Below are positions 14,044 through 20,136 of a stretch of DNA of 20,630 nucleotides, piece by piece. The notes beneath the pieces were generated by a model that had not been told where the DNA came from, did no database searches, and worked only from the letters and a program-made list of their open reading frames with translations. The DNA comes from Candidatus Saccharimonadales bacterium (GTDB lineage Bacteria > Patescibacteriota > Saccharimonadia > UBA4664 > SCTI01), in NCBI GenBank assembly GCA_030150485.1, contig JASLFZ010000055.1, forward strand, positions 1 through 20,630. The letters run 5' to 3'. The translations under genes and the position numbers were made by a program. Each line of letters starts with the position of its first letter. The stretch's first letter is position 1.

Positions 14044-15801
14044 ATGAAAAATATTCGCAAACTTTACTCCTATATTGCCGACGAACGTAACCGTTTGATC
14101 TGGACCGCCATTATTAGCACCTTGCTGGGGCTGACCGGTATCGTCACGCCGCTGCTATTCCGCTACGTTATTGATCAGCTGACGAACTTGGCGGCTGGAC
14201 ATGCCGGCCATCATATCGGTACCACCATCGGGGTCGCCGTTGGTATTTTGGTGGTGCTGCAGCTGCTCAACAGTTTGTTTGGGTTCGTGCAGGAGCGGCT
14301 GAGCGATCGCCTCTATCTTGATATGTTAATTAAATTAACCCGGCGCATTTTTGAGCACATGATGAAGCTTTCGATCGACTTTTACGAGCAGACCAAGGTT
14401 GGCGAAACCATGACAAAAGTCCAGAACTCAACCTTTGAGTTTACCGGATGGCTACAGAATCTCACTGAGAGCACCTTGAGCCAGATTATCCAGCTGATTT
14501 TGGCGGTTGGGCTGCTTTGGTACATTAGCCCGTTGATTGGGCCGGTGGTACTGCTGTTTGTGGTAGCGGGAGTGGTGGTCCAGGTGGTGCGCATCAGCAA
14601 AGTGCGGCCGCTGCGCCGCGCTACGCGCTACCAGTTTGAGCTGGCCGGCGGTCATCTTAATGAAACCATAACCCACATTTCGACGATCCGCAGTACGGTG
14701 GCCGCGGCGGTGCCGATCGGCAAGAATGACGTGTTACTAGCGGAGGCGCGCCGGCTCAACCTACATCAGAACAACGTGGAGCAGTTCGCCAACCTCGGCC
14801 GCTCATTGGTTAATGATCTGGCAATTATTGCGGCGGTGATTATCGTAGCCTGGCAGAGTTTGCACCACGAGGCAACCGCCGGTGACGTGGTGGCAGTGGC
14901 GTTGTACCTGCAGCAGATCACTAGCTCAGTGGGACCGTTGGGCCGCTTAATTGTCAATACGAGCCAGGTAGAGACCTCGGTGGAGCGGATTATTGAGCTA
15001 CTCGAGACCAAGCCAACCGTCACCGACGCGCCCGATGCCGTCGCACTCGATGAGCTACGCAGCCTGGAGTTCCGCAACGTCTCCTTCTCCTACCCTGGCA
15101 AGAAGCGCAAGGTGCTCAGTAACATTAGCTTTCGTCTTGAAAGCGGCCAGACGCTAGCGCTGGTGGGGCCGAGCGGTACCGGCAAGACGACGATCACCAA
15201 ATTAATGCTGCGCTTTTATGAGCCGAGCGATGGTGAAATTTTCATTAATGAACAACCGATCCAGCGCTTCACCGCCGAATCAATCCGTGAGCATATTGGC
15301 ATGGTAATGCAGGATGTGGCGCTGTTTAACGACACCGTCAGCGCCAATTTGCAGCTGGCCCGCCCAGACGCCACCGCCGCAGAGGTGAAGGCGGCCGCTA
15401 GCCAAGCCCACGCCAACATATTTATCGACAAACTGCCGGAAAAATACGACACGCTGGTTGGTGAGCGCGGCGTGAAGCTGAGCGGCGGCGAGAAGCAACG
15501 CGTGGCGGTGGCGCGGGCCATTTTGAAGGATCCTGACTTAATTGTGCTCGATGAGGCGACCTCGGCACTCGATAGCGAGTCCGAACGCCACGTGCAGGCG
15601 GGCTTGCAGCGCTTGATGCGCGACCGCACCGCCGTCATCATCGCTCACCGCCTGAGTACGGTGATGCGCGCCGACCAGATCCTCGTCCTCAAAAACGGCA
15701 AGCTGGTGGAGAGCGGCACCCATAGCGAGCTGGCCGAGATTGAGGGCGGCCTGTATGCTCATTTATTTAAGCTGCAGACGGAAGGATTTGTTGAGGTTTA
15801 A
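14044..15801 (+). CDS. ABC exporter half-transporter (fused permease and ATPase)
   Basis: Type IV (MsbA/LmrA-like) half-transporter that should work as a dimer to export a lipid, peptide or drug; the substrate cannot be told from sequence. The permease part (about 1-315) has six helices, at about 18-38, 59-80, 140-160, 162-182, 255-275 and a weaker one near 280-297. The ATPase part carries Walker A GPSGTGKT (375-382), the Q-loop at MVMQDVALFNDT (420-431), the signature LSGGEKQR (479-486), Walker B LIVLDEAT (499-506) and the H-loop IIAHRLST. All catalytic residues are intact. Length 585 is typical. It has its own promoter and is the last housekeeping-like gene before the accessory block. Confidence 0.95.
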   Translation: MKNIRKLYSYIADERNRLIWTAIISTLLGLTGIVTPLLFRYVIDQLTNLAAGHAGHHIGTTIGVAVGILVVLQLLNSLFGFVQERLSDRLYLDMLIKLTRRIFEHMMKLSIDFYEQTKVGETMTKVQNSTFEFTGWLQNLTESTLSQIIQLILAVGLLWYISPLIGPVVLLFVVAGVVVQVVRISKVRPLRRATRYQFELAGGHLNETITHISTIRSTVAAAVPIGKNDVLLAEARRLNLHQNNVEQFANLGRSLVNDLAIIAAVIIVAWQSLHHEATAGDVVAVALYLQQITSSVGPLGRLIVNTSQVETSVERIIELLETKPTVTDAPDAVALDELRSLEFRNVSFSYPGKKRKVLSNISFRLESGQTLALVGPSGTGKTTITKLMLRFYEPSDGEIFINEQPIQRFTAESIREHIGMVMQDVALFNDTVSANLQLARPDATAAEVKAAASQAHANIFIDKLPEKYDTLVGERGVKLSGGEKQRVAVARAILKDPDLIVLDEATSALDSESERHVQAGLQRLMRDRTAVIIAHRLSTVMRADQILVLKNGKLVESGTHSELAEIEGGLYAHLFKLQTEGFVEV

Positions 15802-15816
15802 TGAACTCAACAAATA

Positions 15817-15845
15817 TTGACTTTTAAGTATAAAATTGCTATCGT
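15817..15845 (+). promoter_or_regulatory. Promoter of the 15925 gene
   Basis: TTGACT (15817-15822), 17 nt, TATCGT (15840-15845). An ATG begins 5 nt after the -10 box, close to the predicted +1. Confidence 0.65.
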
Positions 15846-15850
15846 AACAT

Positions 15851-15955
15851 ATGCCTTCGGGCACTGAGGGTTGCATCTGCAGCTCTTTTTATAATTCCGT
15901 ACTTCACAAAAAGGCTGGTAACGCATGCATATCACCACTGCAGAGGCGGTTGTAG
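15851..15955 (+). CDS. Possible leaderless leader reading frame (34 codons)
   Basis: The ATG near the predicted +1 opens a frame starting MPSGTEGCICSSFY that spans the terminator-like hairpin (15866-15890) and runs 31 nt into the 15925 gene in another frame before TAG. A ribosome on it would melt the hairpin. Translation is inferred only from position. Confidence 0.3.
   Translation: MPSGTEGCICSSFYNSVLHKKAGNACISPLQRRL
15866..15890 (+). terminator. Attenuator-like intrinsic terminator before the 15925 gene
   Basis: GGGTTGC (15868-15874) pairs with GCAGCTC (15879-15885) with two G-U pairs and an ATCT loop, followed by five T. It lies about 15-40 nt after the predicted transcription start and 35 nt before the gene. 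Confidence 0.5.
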
Positions 15956-16335
15956 TGATGGTGGTAGCGCTCGCGACCATCTTGCTCGGCTCCCTCATGA
16001 TCTATGACGCCGCTGGCGCTGCCTATAGGCTCAAGTCACTGGGCTCGCAGATCTTCAATGTTAGCTTCTGTATCGCAGCGGGGCTGGCTTTGACGCTGGC
16101 GCTCATCACTAGTGAAGATGAAAGTGGCATACTGACCTTCACCGTAACGTCCGTAGGTTGGTTGATGCTGGTACCGGCCTACTACGCAAGCATCGACTCG
16201 ATCGAGAAGGCCGCAACGGTAGCCAAAGGGAAGATTAAGGAGTCACGCTACCGGCGGCTACGAGTTGTCCAGCTGGCCGTTACGGCAGCAAGCGTCATCT
16301 TTGGCGCAGCCCTCATGGGTCTCATGCCTATTTGA
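15925..16335 (+). CDS. Hypothetical four-helix membrane protein
   Basis: Unrecognised. The 136 residues are mostly membrane: helices at about 5-27, 43-62, 68-88 and 113-134, joined by a short acidic turn (EDES, near 64-67) and a longer charged loop (about 90-112, EKAATVAKGKIKESRYRRLR), which would face the cytoplasm under the positive-inside rule. No signal peptide or catalytic motif is visible. It has its own promoter and an attenuator-like leader; the ribosome site is weak (AAGG, 11 nt away). A GC-rich hairpin follows the stop, so it is probably transcribed alone. The next gene has the same arrangement, suggesting shared control of two small membrane proteins. Confidence 0.72.
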   Translation: MHITTAEAVVVMVVALATILLGSLMIYDAAGAAYRLKSLGSQIFNVSFCIAAGLALTLALITSEDESGILTFTVTSVGWLMLVPAYYASIDSIEKAATVAKGKIKESRYRRLRVVQLAVTAASVIFGAALMGLMPI

Positions 16336-16348
16336 AAGAAGTACGGTA

Positions 16349-16371
16349 CCCGCGACCTTCACAGTCGCGGG
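16349..16371. terminator. GC-rich hairpin without U-tract after the 15925 gene
   Basis: CCCGCGAC (16349-16356) pairs with GTCGCGGG (16364-16371) over a 7-nt loop, 13 nt after the stop. It is followed by GAACCC, not by T. It shares CCCGCGACC with the hairpin at 16864-16893. Confidence 0.55.
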
Positions 16372-16388
16372 GAACCCGCATTAATTCA

Positions 16389-16417
16389 TTGACTTTAAAC
16401 GCTAAATAATGTATAAA
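16389..16417 (+). promoter_or_regulatory. Near-consensus promoter of the 16520 gene
   Basis: TTGACT (16389-16394), 17 nt, TATAAA (16412-16417). Each box differs from consensus at one position. Predicted start about 16424. Confidence 0.8.
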
Positions 16418-16445
16418 GTAATAGCTTGCTACCGGTAAGCGCTTG

Positions 16446-16473
16446 AGGGTCCACGTAGGTGGACTTTCTTTTT
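16446..16473 (+). terminator. Attenuator-like intrinsic terminator before the 16520 gene
   Basis: GTCCAC (16449-16454) pairs with GTGGAC (16459-16464) over a GTAG loop, extended by A-U and G-U pairs, followed by TTTCTTTTT. It lies about 22 nt after the predicted transcription start and 46 nt before the gene. A short TTG-started frame of six codons (16426-16446) ends at its foot. Confidence 0.65.
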
Positions 16474-16519
16474 ACAAACTGTCCTCGCACCGGCCAACGC
16501 CGGAGAAAGGAGCGCTGTG

Positions 16520-16852
16520 ATGCGTTCCCGTAATTTCCGCGGTCTCGGCCGCACACGCAGGATCAGCAGCACCGCCGCCATGATCGTAGTCGCTCTGCTC
16601 ATAGCGCCAGGGACGGCGCTGGCGAGCAGCCACTCCAGCTTCCACCCAACCATCGACATCCCTCAGCTCCTTGGGGTTGTACTGTTCATCGTCGGGATCG
16701 TGAGCCTGATACAACTGGTGCGCTACGCCCACTCAAGTACAAGCCAGGAAAAAGGCTGGCTCCTAGGAGTGATCGTCGTCCTGGGCCTCGTACTCGGCCT
16801 CGTTCTGATGCACGCCTTTGGCCTCCCCTCCTTCAGCCTGCGCAAACCCTAA
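16520..16852 (+). CDS. Small exported two-helix membrane protein (pilin-like layout)
   Basis: Unrecognised by sequence. The 110 residues start with a basic stretch (RSRNFRGLGRTRR), then a hydrophobic signal core (about 19-31) ending GTALASS, a good signal-peptidase site near residue 36. The mature part has two membrane helices (about 47-66 and 80-98) with a short charged loop (RYAHSSTSQEKG) between them and a brief basic tail. Signal peptide plus two close helices is the layout of VirB2/TrbC-type pilins of type IV secretion systems, but no other such gene is in the window and this remains a guess. ATG 16520 has AAAGGAG 7 nt upstream; a GTG precedes it directly. Own promoter and attenuator-like leader. 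Confidence 0.75.
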   Translation: MRSRNFRGLGRTRRISSTAAMIVVALLIAPGTALASSHSSFHPTIDIPQLLGVVLFIVGIVSLIQLVRYAHSSTSQEKGWLLGVIVVLGLVLGLVLMHAFGLPSFSLRKP

Positions 16853-16863
16853 CTGTGAGGACA

Positions 16864-16893
16864 GACACCCGCGACCATCTGGTCGCGGGTGTC
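16864..16893. terminator. Perfect 13-bp hairpin without U-tract between convergent genes
   Basis: GACACCCGCGACC (16864-16876) and its exact complement (16881-16893) flank an ATCT loop, lying between the 16520 gene (plus) and the 16919 gene (minus). Its position suits a bidirectional terminator, but neither strand has a T-run. Confidence 0.65.
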
Positions 16894-16918
16894 GCCCGTC
16901 TGCACTTATAAAACTCAG

Positions 16919-17245
16919 CTATGAAGCTGGAGACTGCTCGTCAACTTTAGCCGCGACTTGCTGCACATCGCTAATAAACTCCTGCTTGGCCCGATCAATC
17001 TCTGCCTGCATCAGCTCGTTGTAGCTAGGATAGATCTCTTCCACATAGGCCACCGCCGCATCATCGCCGGACTTTTGGAGTAGCTCATCAAAGTAAGCTA
17101 ACTGCTCTTCATCCAGCTCCTCGCTGAGCTTTACCGCAATGCGGCTCTGAATTAGCTCCGATAGCTTCATAATAATTTCGGCGCGCTCTTCTTCGGTGGC
17201 ACTACCAAAGCCAATGTTTTGAAAGAACCGATCATCAAACTGCAT
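16919..17245 (-). CDS. Small acidic helical protein, DUF5663-like
   Basis: A 108-residue acidic, all-helical protein with no signal or membrane segment. Its run NIGFGSATEEERAEIIMKL followed by IQSRIAVKLSEELDEEQLAY resembles DUF5663, a family of unknown function that I associate with candidate-phylum bacteria; the match is from memory of the pattern, not a search. The ATG (17243-17245) lies 1 nt after the stop of the 466-residue gene, with GAGGAGG 7 nt upstream, so the two are co-transcribed and probably translated together. A partner role for the membrane-anchored protein upstream is inference. Confidence 0.75.
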   Translation of the reverse strand: MQFDDRFFQNIGFGSATEEERAEIIMKLSELIQSRIAVKLSEELDEEQLAYFDELLQKSGDDAAVAYVEEIYPSYNELMQAEIDRAKQEFISDVQQVAAKVDEQSPAS

Positions 17246-17246
17246 A

Positions 17247-18647
17247 CTATTTCCTCCTCGCTAATTCTAATCCAAGCTGTAGCATTTTCTTAGTTGTGTG
17301 CCAGTGATAGCCACCCTCAGTAAGAGTTTTGGTAGTGTGCTTAGCGACAAAGTTATCAAACAGCTCTCGCTGCGCGGGATTAAGATGGCTAACCTCCGCG
17401 ATACCGCCCCCTAAACGATGGGCTACCTGATGCACGCTCTCACCTGGACGAATCTGGTTGGTCAGAAAATCAGGATAGTGGCCCGGTGTGTGGAGTGCGC
17501 CAGGGTGCGTAGCGTGAATTTCCGGCAATGAGCCATCATGACGATGCTCCAAGAGAGTCCTAGCAGCTTTATGACCATGCCTAACCACCGTATGAGCGTG
17601 GCCAGCATGCTCGTGTGCCTCACTAAGCAAACCACCCGTAACCGCCCCTGCGATACCCAGCGCGGCACCCACTATACCCGCTACAGCTACCCGGCGGCGG
17701 TTAATACGTTTATCATACTGCAAGCGCTGCCGTTCCGCCAACAGCTGCGCCGATACTCGAGCGTCCAACACCTGCATCGTGCCATCGATAAAGTTTCTGC
17801 CCCGATGCGTCTCGGCCTTAGCCTGTAGCTCAGATAGTATATCCTTCCGCTCGGCTTTCTGGAGAGCCTTCAAAGTGAGCTCATCTGCCTCCTGTTGCTT
17901 TTCGGAGCGACCCAGCTGGGCTTCTGGCGAGAGCAAGGCGGCCATACGGCGAATGCGCTCCTCGGAGGTCATCCCCTCTGCCGCCGCCTTAGCCTCTTCT
18001 TTGGTCTTACCAATAGAAGCTAAGTTACCCTCTTGGCCAGGGTTCGTAAACGTTTCACCCTGACGGCGATTAAATCTGTTAGCAGCCAGCTCCTGGCCGG
18101 CCTTGGTCCCCATATAACCACCAACGCCGGCCATTACCGCTCTTGCGGCTAGAACACCTGCCGCCACCCCGCCATAGCCGAGTGCAGCAGTGCCGCCACT
18201 CGCGAGTATTAATCCAATGCCGATGACCCGTCGGGTTTTGGGATGTTCCTTCCAGGCCCTAACAAACTTTTCCTTCAAACGGCCAAGCTTGGTCTCTGGA
18301 TTGGCCTTAGCCTCTACCTCCGCCTGTTGGCGCTTGATTTGCTCTTGCATGATGCGGTTAGCAACATACTTATGAACCGCTTCTTGTTTTTCGCCGGCGG
18401 GTGCATCTGCACGAATCTGCTCAGCTTTGCCGGCGGTTTTTGTGATAAGGGCACTGAGGTAGTAGTCTTCGGTGGGTGTCGAGGTCTCAAGCGTCTCTTC
18501 AACACCCAGGATGTTCTCAGTGTCACGCAAACGAGTACGCTCGCTGGCACGCTCAGACCCGATAGTCTCACGCGCCTCTTTTAGAGTGAACGCCGGCGTA
18601 AAGGTTGCCTCTCCTCCATCCGGACCGCCGCTTTCTGGTGACGCCAT
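17247..18647 (-). CDS. Membrane-anchored protein with His-rich segment and LysM-like C-terminus
   Basis: Unrecognised, 466 residues. Residues 1-135 are charged and helical, predicted cytoplasmic. A glycine/alanine-rich hydrophobic region (about 140-182) could hold one or two membrane helices. A helical stretch rich in Glu, Lys and Ala (190-310) follows, then RRR and a clear membrane helix (about 319-341). Residues 345-390 hold 12 histidines (for example HEHAGHAH and RHGHK), suggesting metal or proton sensing. IRPGESVHQVAHRLGGG (399-415) looks like the start of a LysM or LysM-like repeat. No ribosome site precedes the ATG; the promoter at 18673-18701 gives a leader of about 19 nt. It is the first gene of a two-gene unit with the DUF5663-like gene. 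Function unknown; a cell-envelope role is inferred. Confidence 0.8.
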   Translation of the reverse strand: MASPESGGPDGGEATFTPAFTLKEARETIGSERASERTRLRDTENILGVEETLETSTPTEDYYLSALITKTAGKAEQIRADAPAGEKQEAVHKYVANRIMQEQIKRQQAEVEAKANPETKLGRLKEKFVRAWKEHPKTRRVIGIGLILASGGTAALGYGGVAAGVLAARAVMAGVGGYMGTKAGQELAANRFNRRQGETFTNPGQEGNLASIGKTKEEAKAAAEGMTSEERIRRMAALLSPEAQLGRSEKQQEADELTLKALQKAERKDILSELQAKAETHRGRNFIDGTMQVLDARVSAQLLAERQRLQYDKRINRRRVAVAGIVGAALGIAGAVTGGLLSEAHEHAGHAHTVVRHGHKAARTLLEHRHDGSLPEIHATHPGALHTPGHYPDFLTNQIRPGESVHQVAHRLGGGIAEVSHLNPAQRELFDNFVAKHTTKTLTEGGYHWHTTKKMLQLGLELARRK

Positions 18648-18672
18648 GCTAAAAGCCCTATTACTTGATTAC

Positions 18673-18701
18673 TTTATAGCATAAGCGCTCTTAGCTGTAC
18701 A
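18673..18701 (-). promoter_or_regulatory. Promoter of the 466-residue protein gene
   Basis: Minus strand TGTACA (18696-18701), 17 nt, TATAAA (18673-18678) with a TGC extension before the -10. Predicted start about 19 nt before the ATG. Confidence 0.6.
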
Positions 18702-18724
18702 GTTATAATCAGATGTGGAAATAC

Positions 18725-18769
18725 GGGTGACCCCGGGGCACATGGCCCCGGGGCTTGATACTGTCACCC
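18725..18769. terminator. Two-tier GC-rich hairpin without U-tract
   Basis: The inner stem CCCCGGGGC (18731-18739) with GCCCCGGGG (18745-18753) lies within an outer pair GGGTGAC (18725-18731) and GTCACCC (18763-18769). It follows the end of the minus-strand gene at 18779 and precedes the next promoter. No T-run. Confidence 0.6.
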
Positions 18770-18778
18770 TGAGATGAG

Positions 18779-19540
18779 CTACATAGACCACCAATGGGCC
18801 TTCTTGCCCTTCTTCTTTTTCTTGTCCTTTTTCTTCGTGGCTTTTTTGAGCTCCTTCGACTTGGCCTCGAGCTCCTTCTTGAGCGCTAGCTCAGTCGGGG
18901 TCACGATGATCACTTTGGGCTCTTTGTCGGACTTCTTCTTGCCCTTCTTGGCTTTCTTGTCGTCCTCGTCCTCGTCCTCGTCATCGATCTCGATGACCTG
19001 GGCCTTCTTGCCCTTGCCCTTGATGCGGACGCCGGTGATGCCAGAGGCAAGCTCTTCAGCTTCCTTCTGGATCTCCTTGTCTTCTGCCTTCTGTTTCTGC
19101 TCATCGCGTTTGGCAATGAGCTTGGCTCCCTGCTTGATGGTTGCTTTAGCAACCGCCGCGATCCTGTCCAGCTCCTTTTCGGAGTCGGACTTGGGGGCGC
19201 TATTCCGAAGGTCTTTGACCTCGTTACCAAGGTCATCCACCTTGCCAACAAGCTGCCGAAGAAGCTCGCTGTCGGTCTTGTCACCACCGGCGTCGCCGCC
19301 AGTTTCATCTGCACCTGGAGCAGCCATGCTGTCCTCCTCGCGCCTAGGGCGCTGGTTGTGGGGGTCATTTGGGGCCGGATTAGGGGCTCTATCCTGCAGA
19401 GCCTTTACAACCCGTTCCTTCAACTCAAGCGAGATTGGCGTGCGCGGTCGGATAGCAGTGATCCCAAGAATCTCTCCGATTTCTGACAACGAGATGTTGA
19501 GCTCACTTGCTACAGCGTTAGCGTACTGAGACGGGCACAT
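18779..19540 (-). CDS. HTH-like protein with acidic tract and lysine-rich tail
   Basis: Unrecognised, 253 residues from the ATG at 19538-19540. The N-terminus (about 7-52) reads AVASELNISLSEIGEILGI then PISLELKERVVKALQ, resembling the helix-turn-helix of LacI-type regulators (or an IF2-N-like fold) without the rest of that protein. A proline/asparagine linker, a charged helical region (about 88-165, coiled-coil-like), an acidic tract IDDEDEDEDD (185-194) and a lysine-rich tail KKKDKKKKKGKK (236-247) follow, ending HWWSM. This layout suggests nucleic-acid or nucleoid binding (inference). GAGGAGG precedes the ATG by 4 nt. An internal ATG (19325-19327) also has GAGGAGG 5 nt upstream, so a shorter form lacking the HTH is possible. 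Its own promoter and a structured leader of about 195 nt lie upstream. Confidence 0.75.
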   Translation of the reverse strand: MCPSQYANAVASELNISLSEIGEILGITAIRPRTPISLELKERVVKALQDRAPNPAPNDPHNQRPRREEDSMAAPGADETGGDAGGDKTDSELLRQLVGKVDDLGNEVKDLRNSAPKSDSEKELDRIAAVAKATIKQGAKLIAKRDEQKQKAEDKEIQKEAEELASGITGVRIKGKGKKAQVIEIDDEDEDEDDKKAKKGKKKSDKEPKVIIVTPTELALKKELEAKSKELKKATKKKDKKKKKGKKAHWWSM

Positions 19541-19735
19541 TGAGCCTCCTCTAGATGTACTGAAGTCGCCCGGTAGCCGGCGTCGCTTTACTACAACGCC
19601 GTTAGGCACTCAGTCTCTTAGGAGACTTTGGTTGGTTGACAGTATCGTAGGCTACGTATAGCCCACACCTGATTACAATGGATTTTCAAGGTAACCGACG
19701 CTTAAGCTCACCTCTCACTACAAGGGCGTAGGTAA
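19541..19735 (-). ncRNA. Structured 5' leader of the HTH-like gene (candidate cis-regulatory RNA)
   Basis: From the predicted start near 19735 to the ATG there are about 195 nt with several hairpins. These are GGCTA/TAGCC (19650-19663), AGTCTC-TTAG-GAGACT (19612-19627) and CGGCGT/ACGCCG (19578-19601). The last competes with a CCGG-TAG-CCGG hairpin (about 19570-19580) that shares its 5' arm. Alternative pairing near the ribosome site is the hallmark of a switch, but no known riboswitch consensus was recognised. Confidence 0.4.
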
Positions 19736-19741
19736 TGCATC

Positions 19742-19770
19742 AATTTAGCATAAAAACGTTAAAAAGTCAA
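19742..19770 (-). promoter_or_regulatory. Promoter of the HTH-like gene
   Basis: Minus strand TTGACT (19765-19770), 17 nt, TAAATT (19742-19747). The -35 and the A/T-rich spacer closely resemble the promoters at 15817 and 16389. Confidence 0.65.
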
Positions 19771-19791
19771 TGGTTATTCAGATTGAGGAGC

Positions 19792-20124
19792 CTACAATCC
19801 CCGGATTAGCCGGGTCATGCGGTCGGCGTACGCGCCGCCAATGTCTTGCTCGAGCGCCAAGCGTGGCACGAACTTGGTGGTGAGCTGGCGCGCGACGGCA
19901 TCTTGGAGGTGCTCACGGGCATCGAGCGCCACCTGAAAGAGCTTGGCGACCCGGGTGTCGTCGTTGCCGGGAGCCAGCACGCCAATCCAGATGGTGGCGT
20001 GGCGCAGATCGGGCGACACATCAACCCCCGTAACCGTGAGACGAGCGGCGCCCGGCAGCTGGGCGAGCTCGGCCGCCACAATCTGCTGAACCAGGCTGGA
20101 AACTTTTTGGGTGCGCTGAGACAT
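19792..20124 (-). CDS. rbfA: Ribosome-binding factor A
   Basis: KH-fold protein that binds the immature 30S subunit and assists 16S rRNA 5'-end maturation. The 110 residues fit the family: MSQRTQKVSSLVQQIVAAEL, then LTVTGVDVSPDLRHATIWI (29-47), the conserved strand with the VDVSPDLRHA-type signature, and FVPRLALEQD (85-94), equivalent to the usual PxLxFxxD. It begins 12 nt after the infB stop, an order found in most bacteria. No Shine-Dalgarno is visible before the ATG. No strong terminator follows; only a weak 5-bp hairpin near 19784-19802. Confidence 0.93.
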   Translation of the reverse strand: MSQRTQKVSSLVQQIVAAELAQLPGAARLTVTGVDVSPDLRHATIWIGVLAPGNDDTRVAKLFQVALDAREHLQDAVARQLTTKFVPRLALEQDIGGAYADRMTRLIRGL

Positions 20125-20136
20125 TGATGTATGCCG

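Noticed and set aside
18774..19529. Open frame of 251 codons rich in Ser, Leu and Phe opposite the HTH-like gene
   Set aside because: The composition is what the complement of lysine- and glutamate-rich codons gives. The minus-strand gene has the promoter, ribosome site and domain-like structure.
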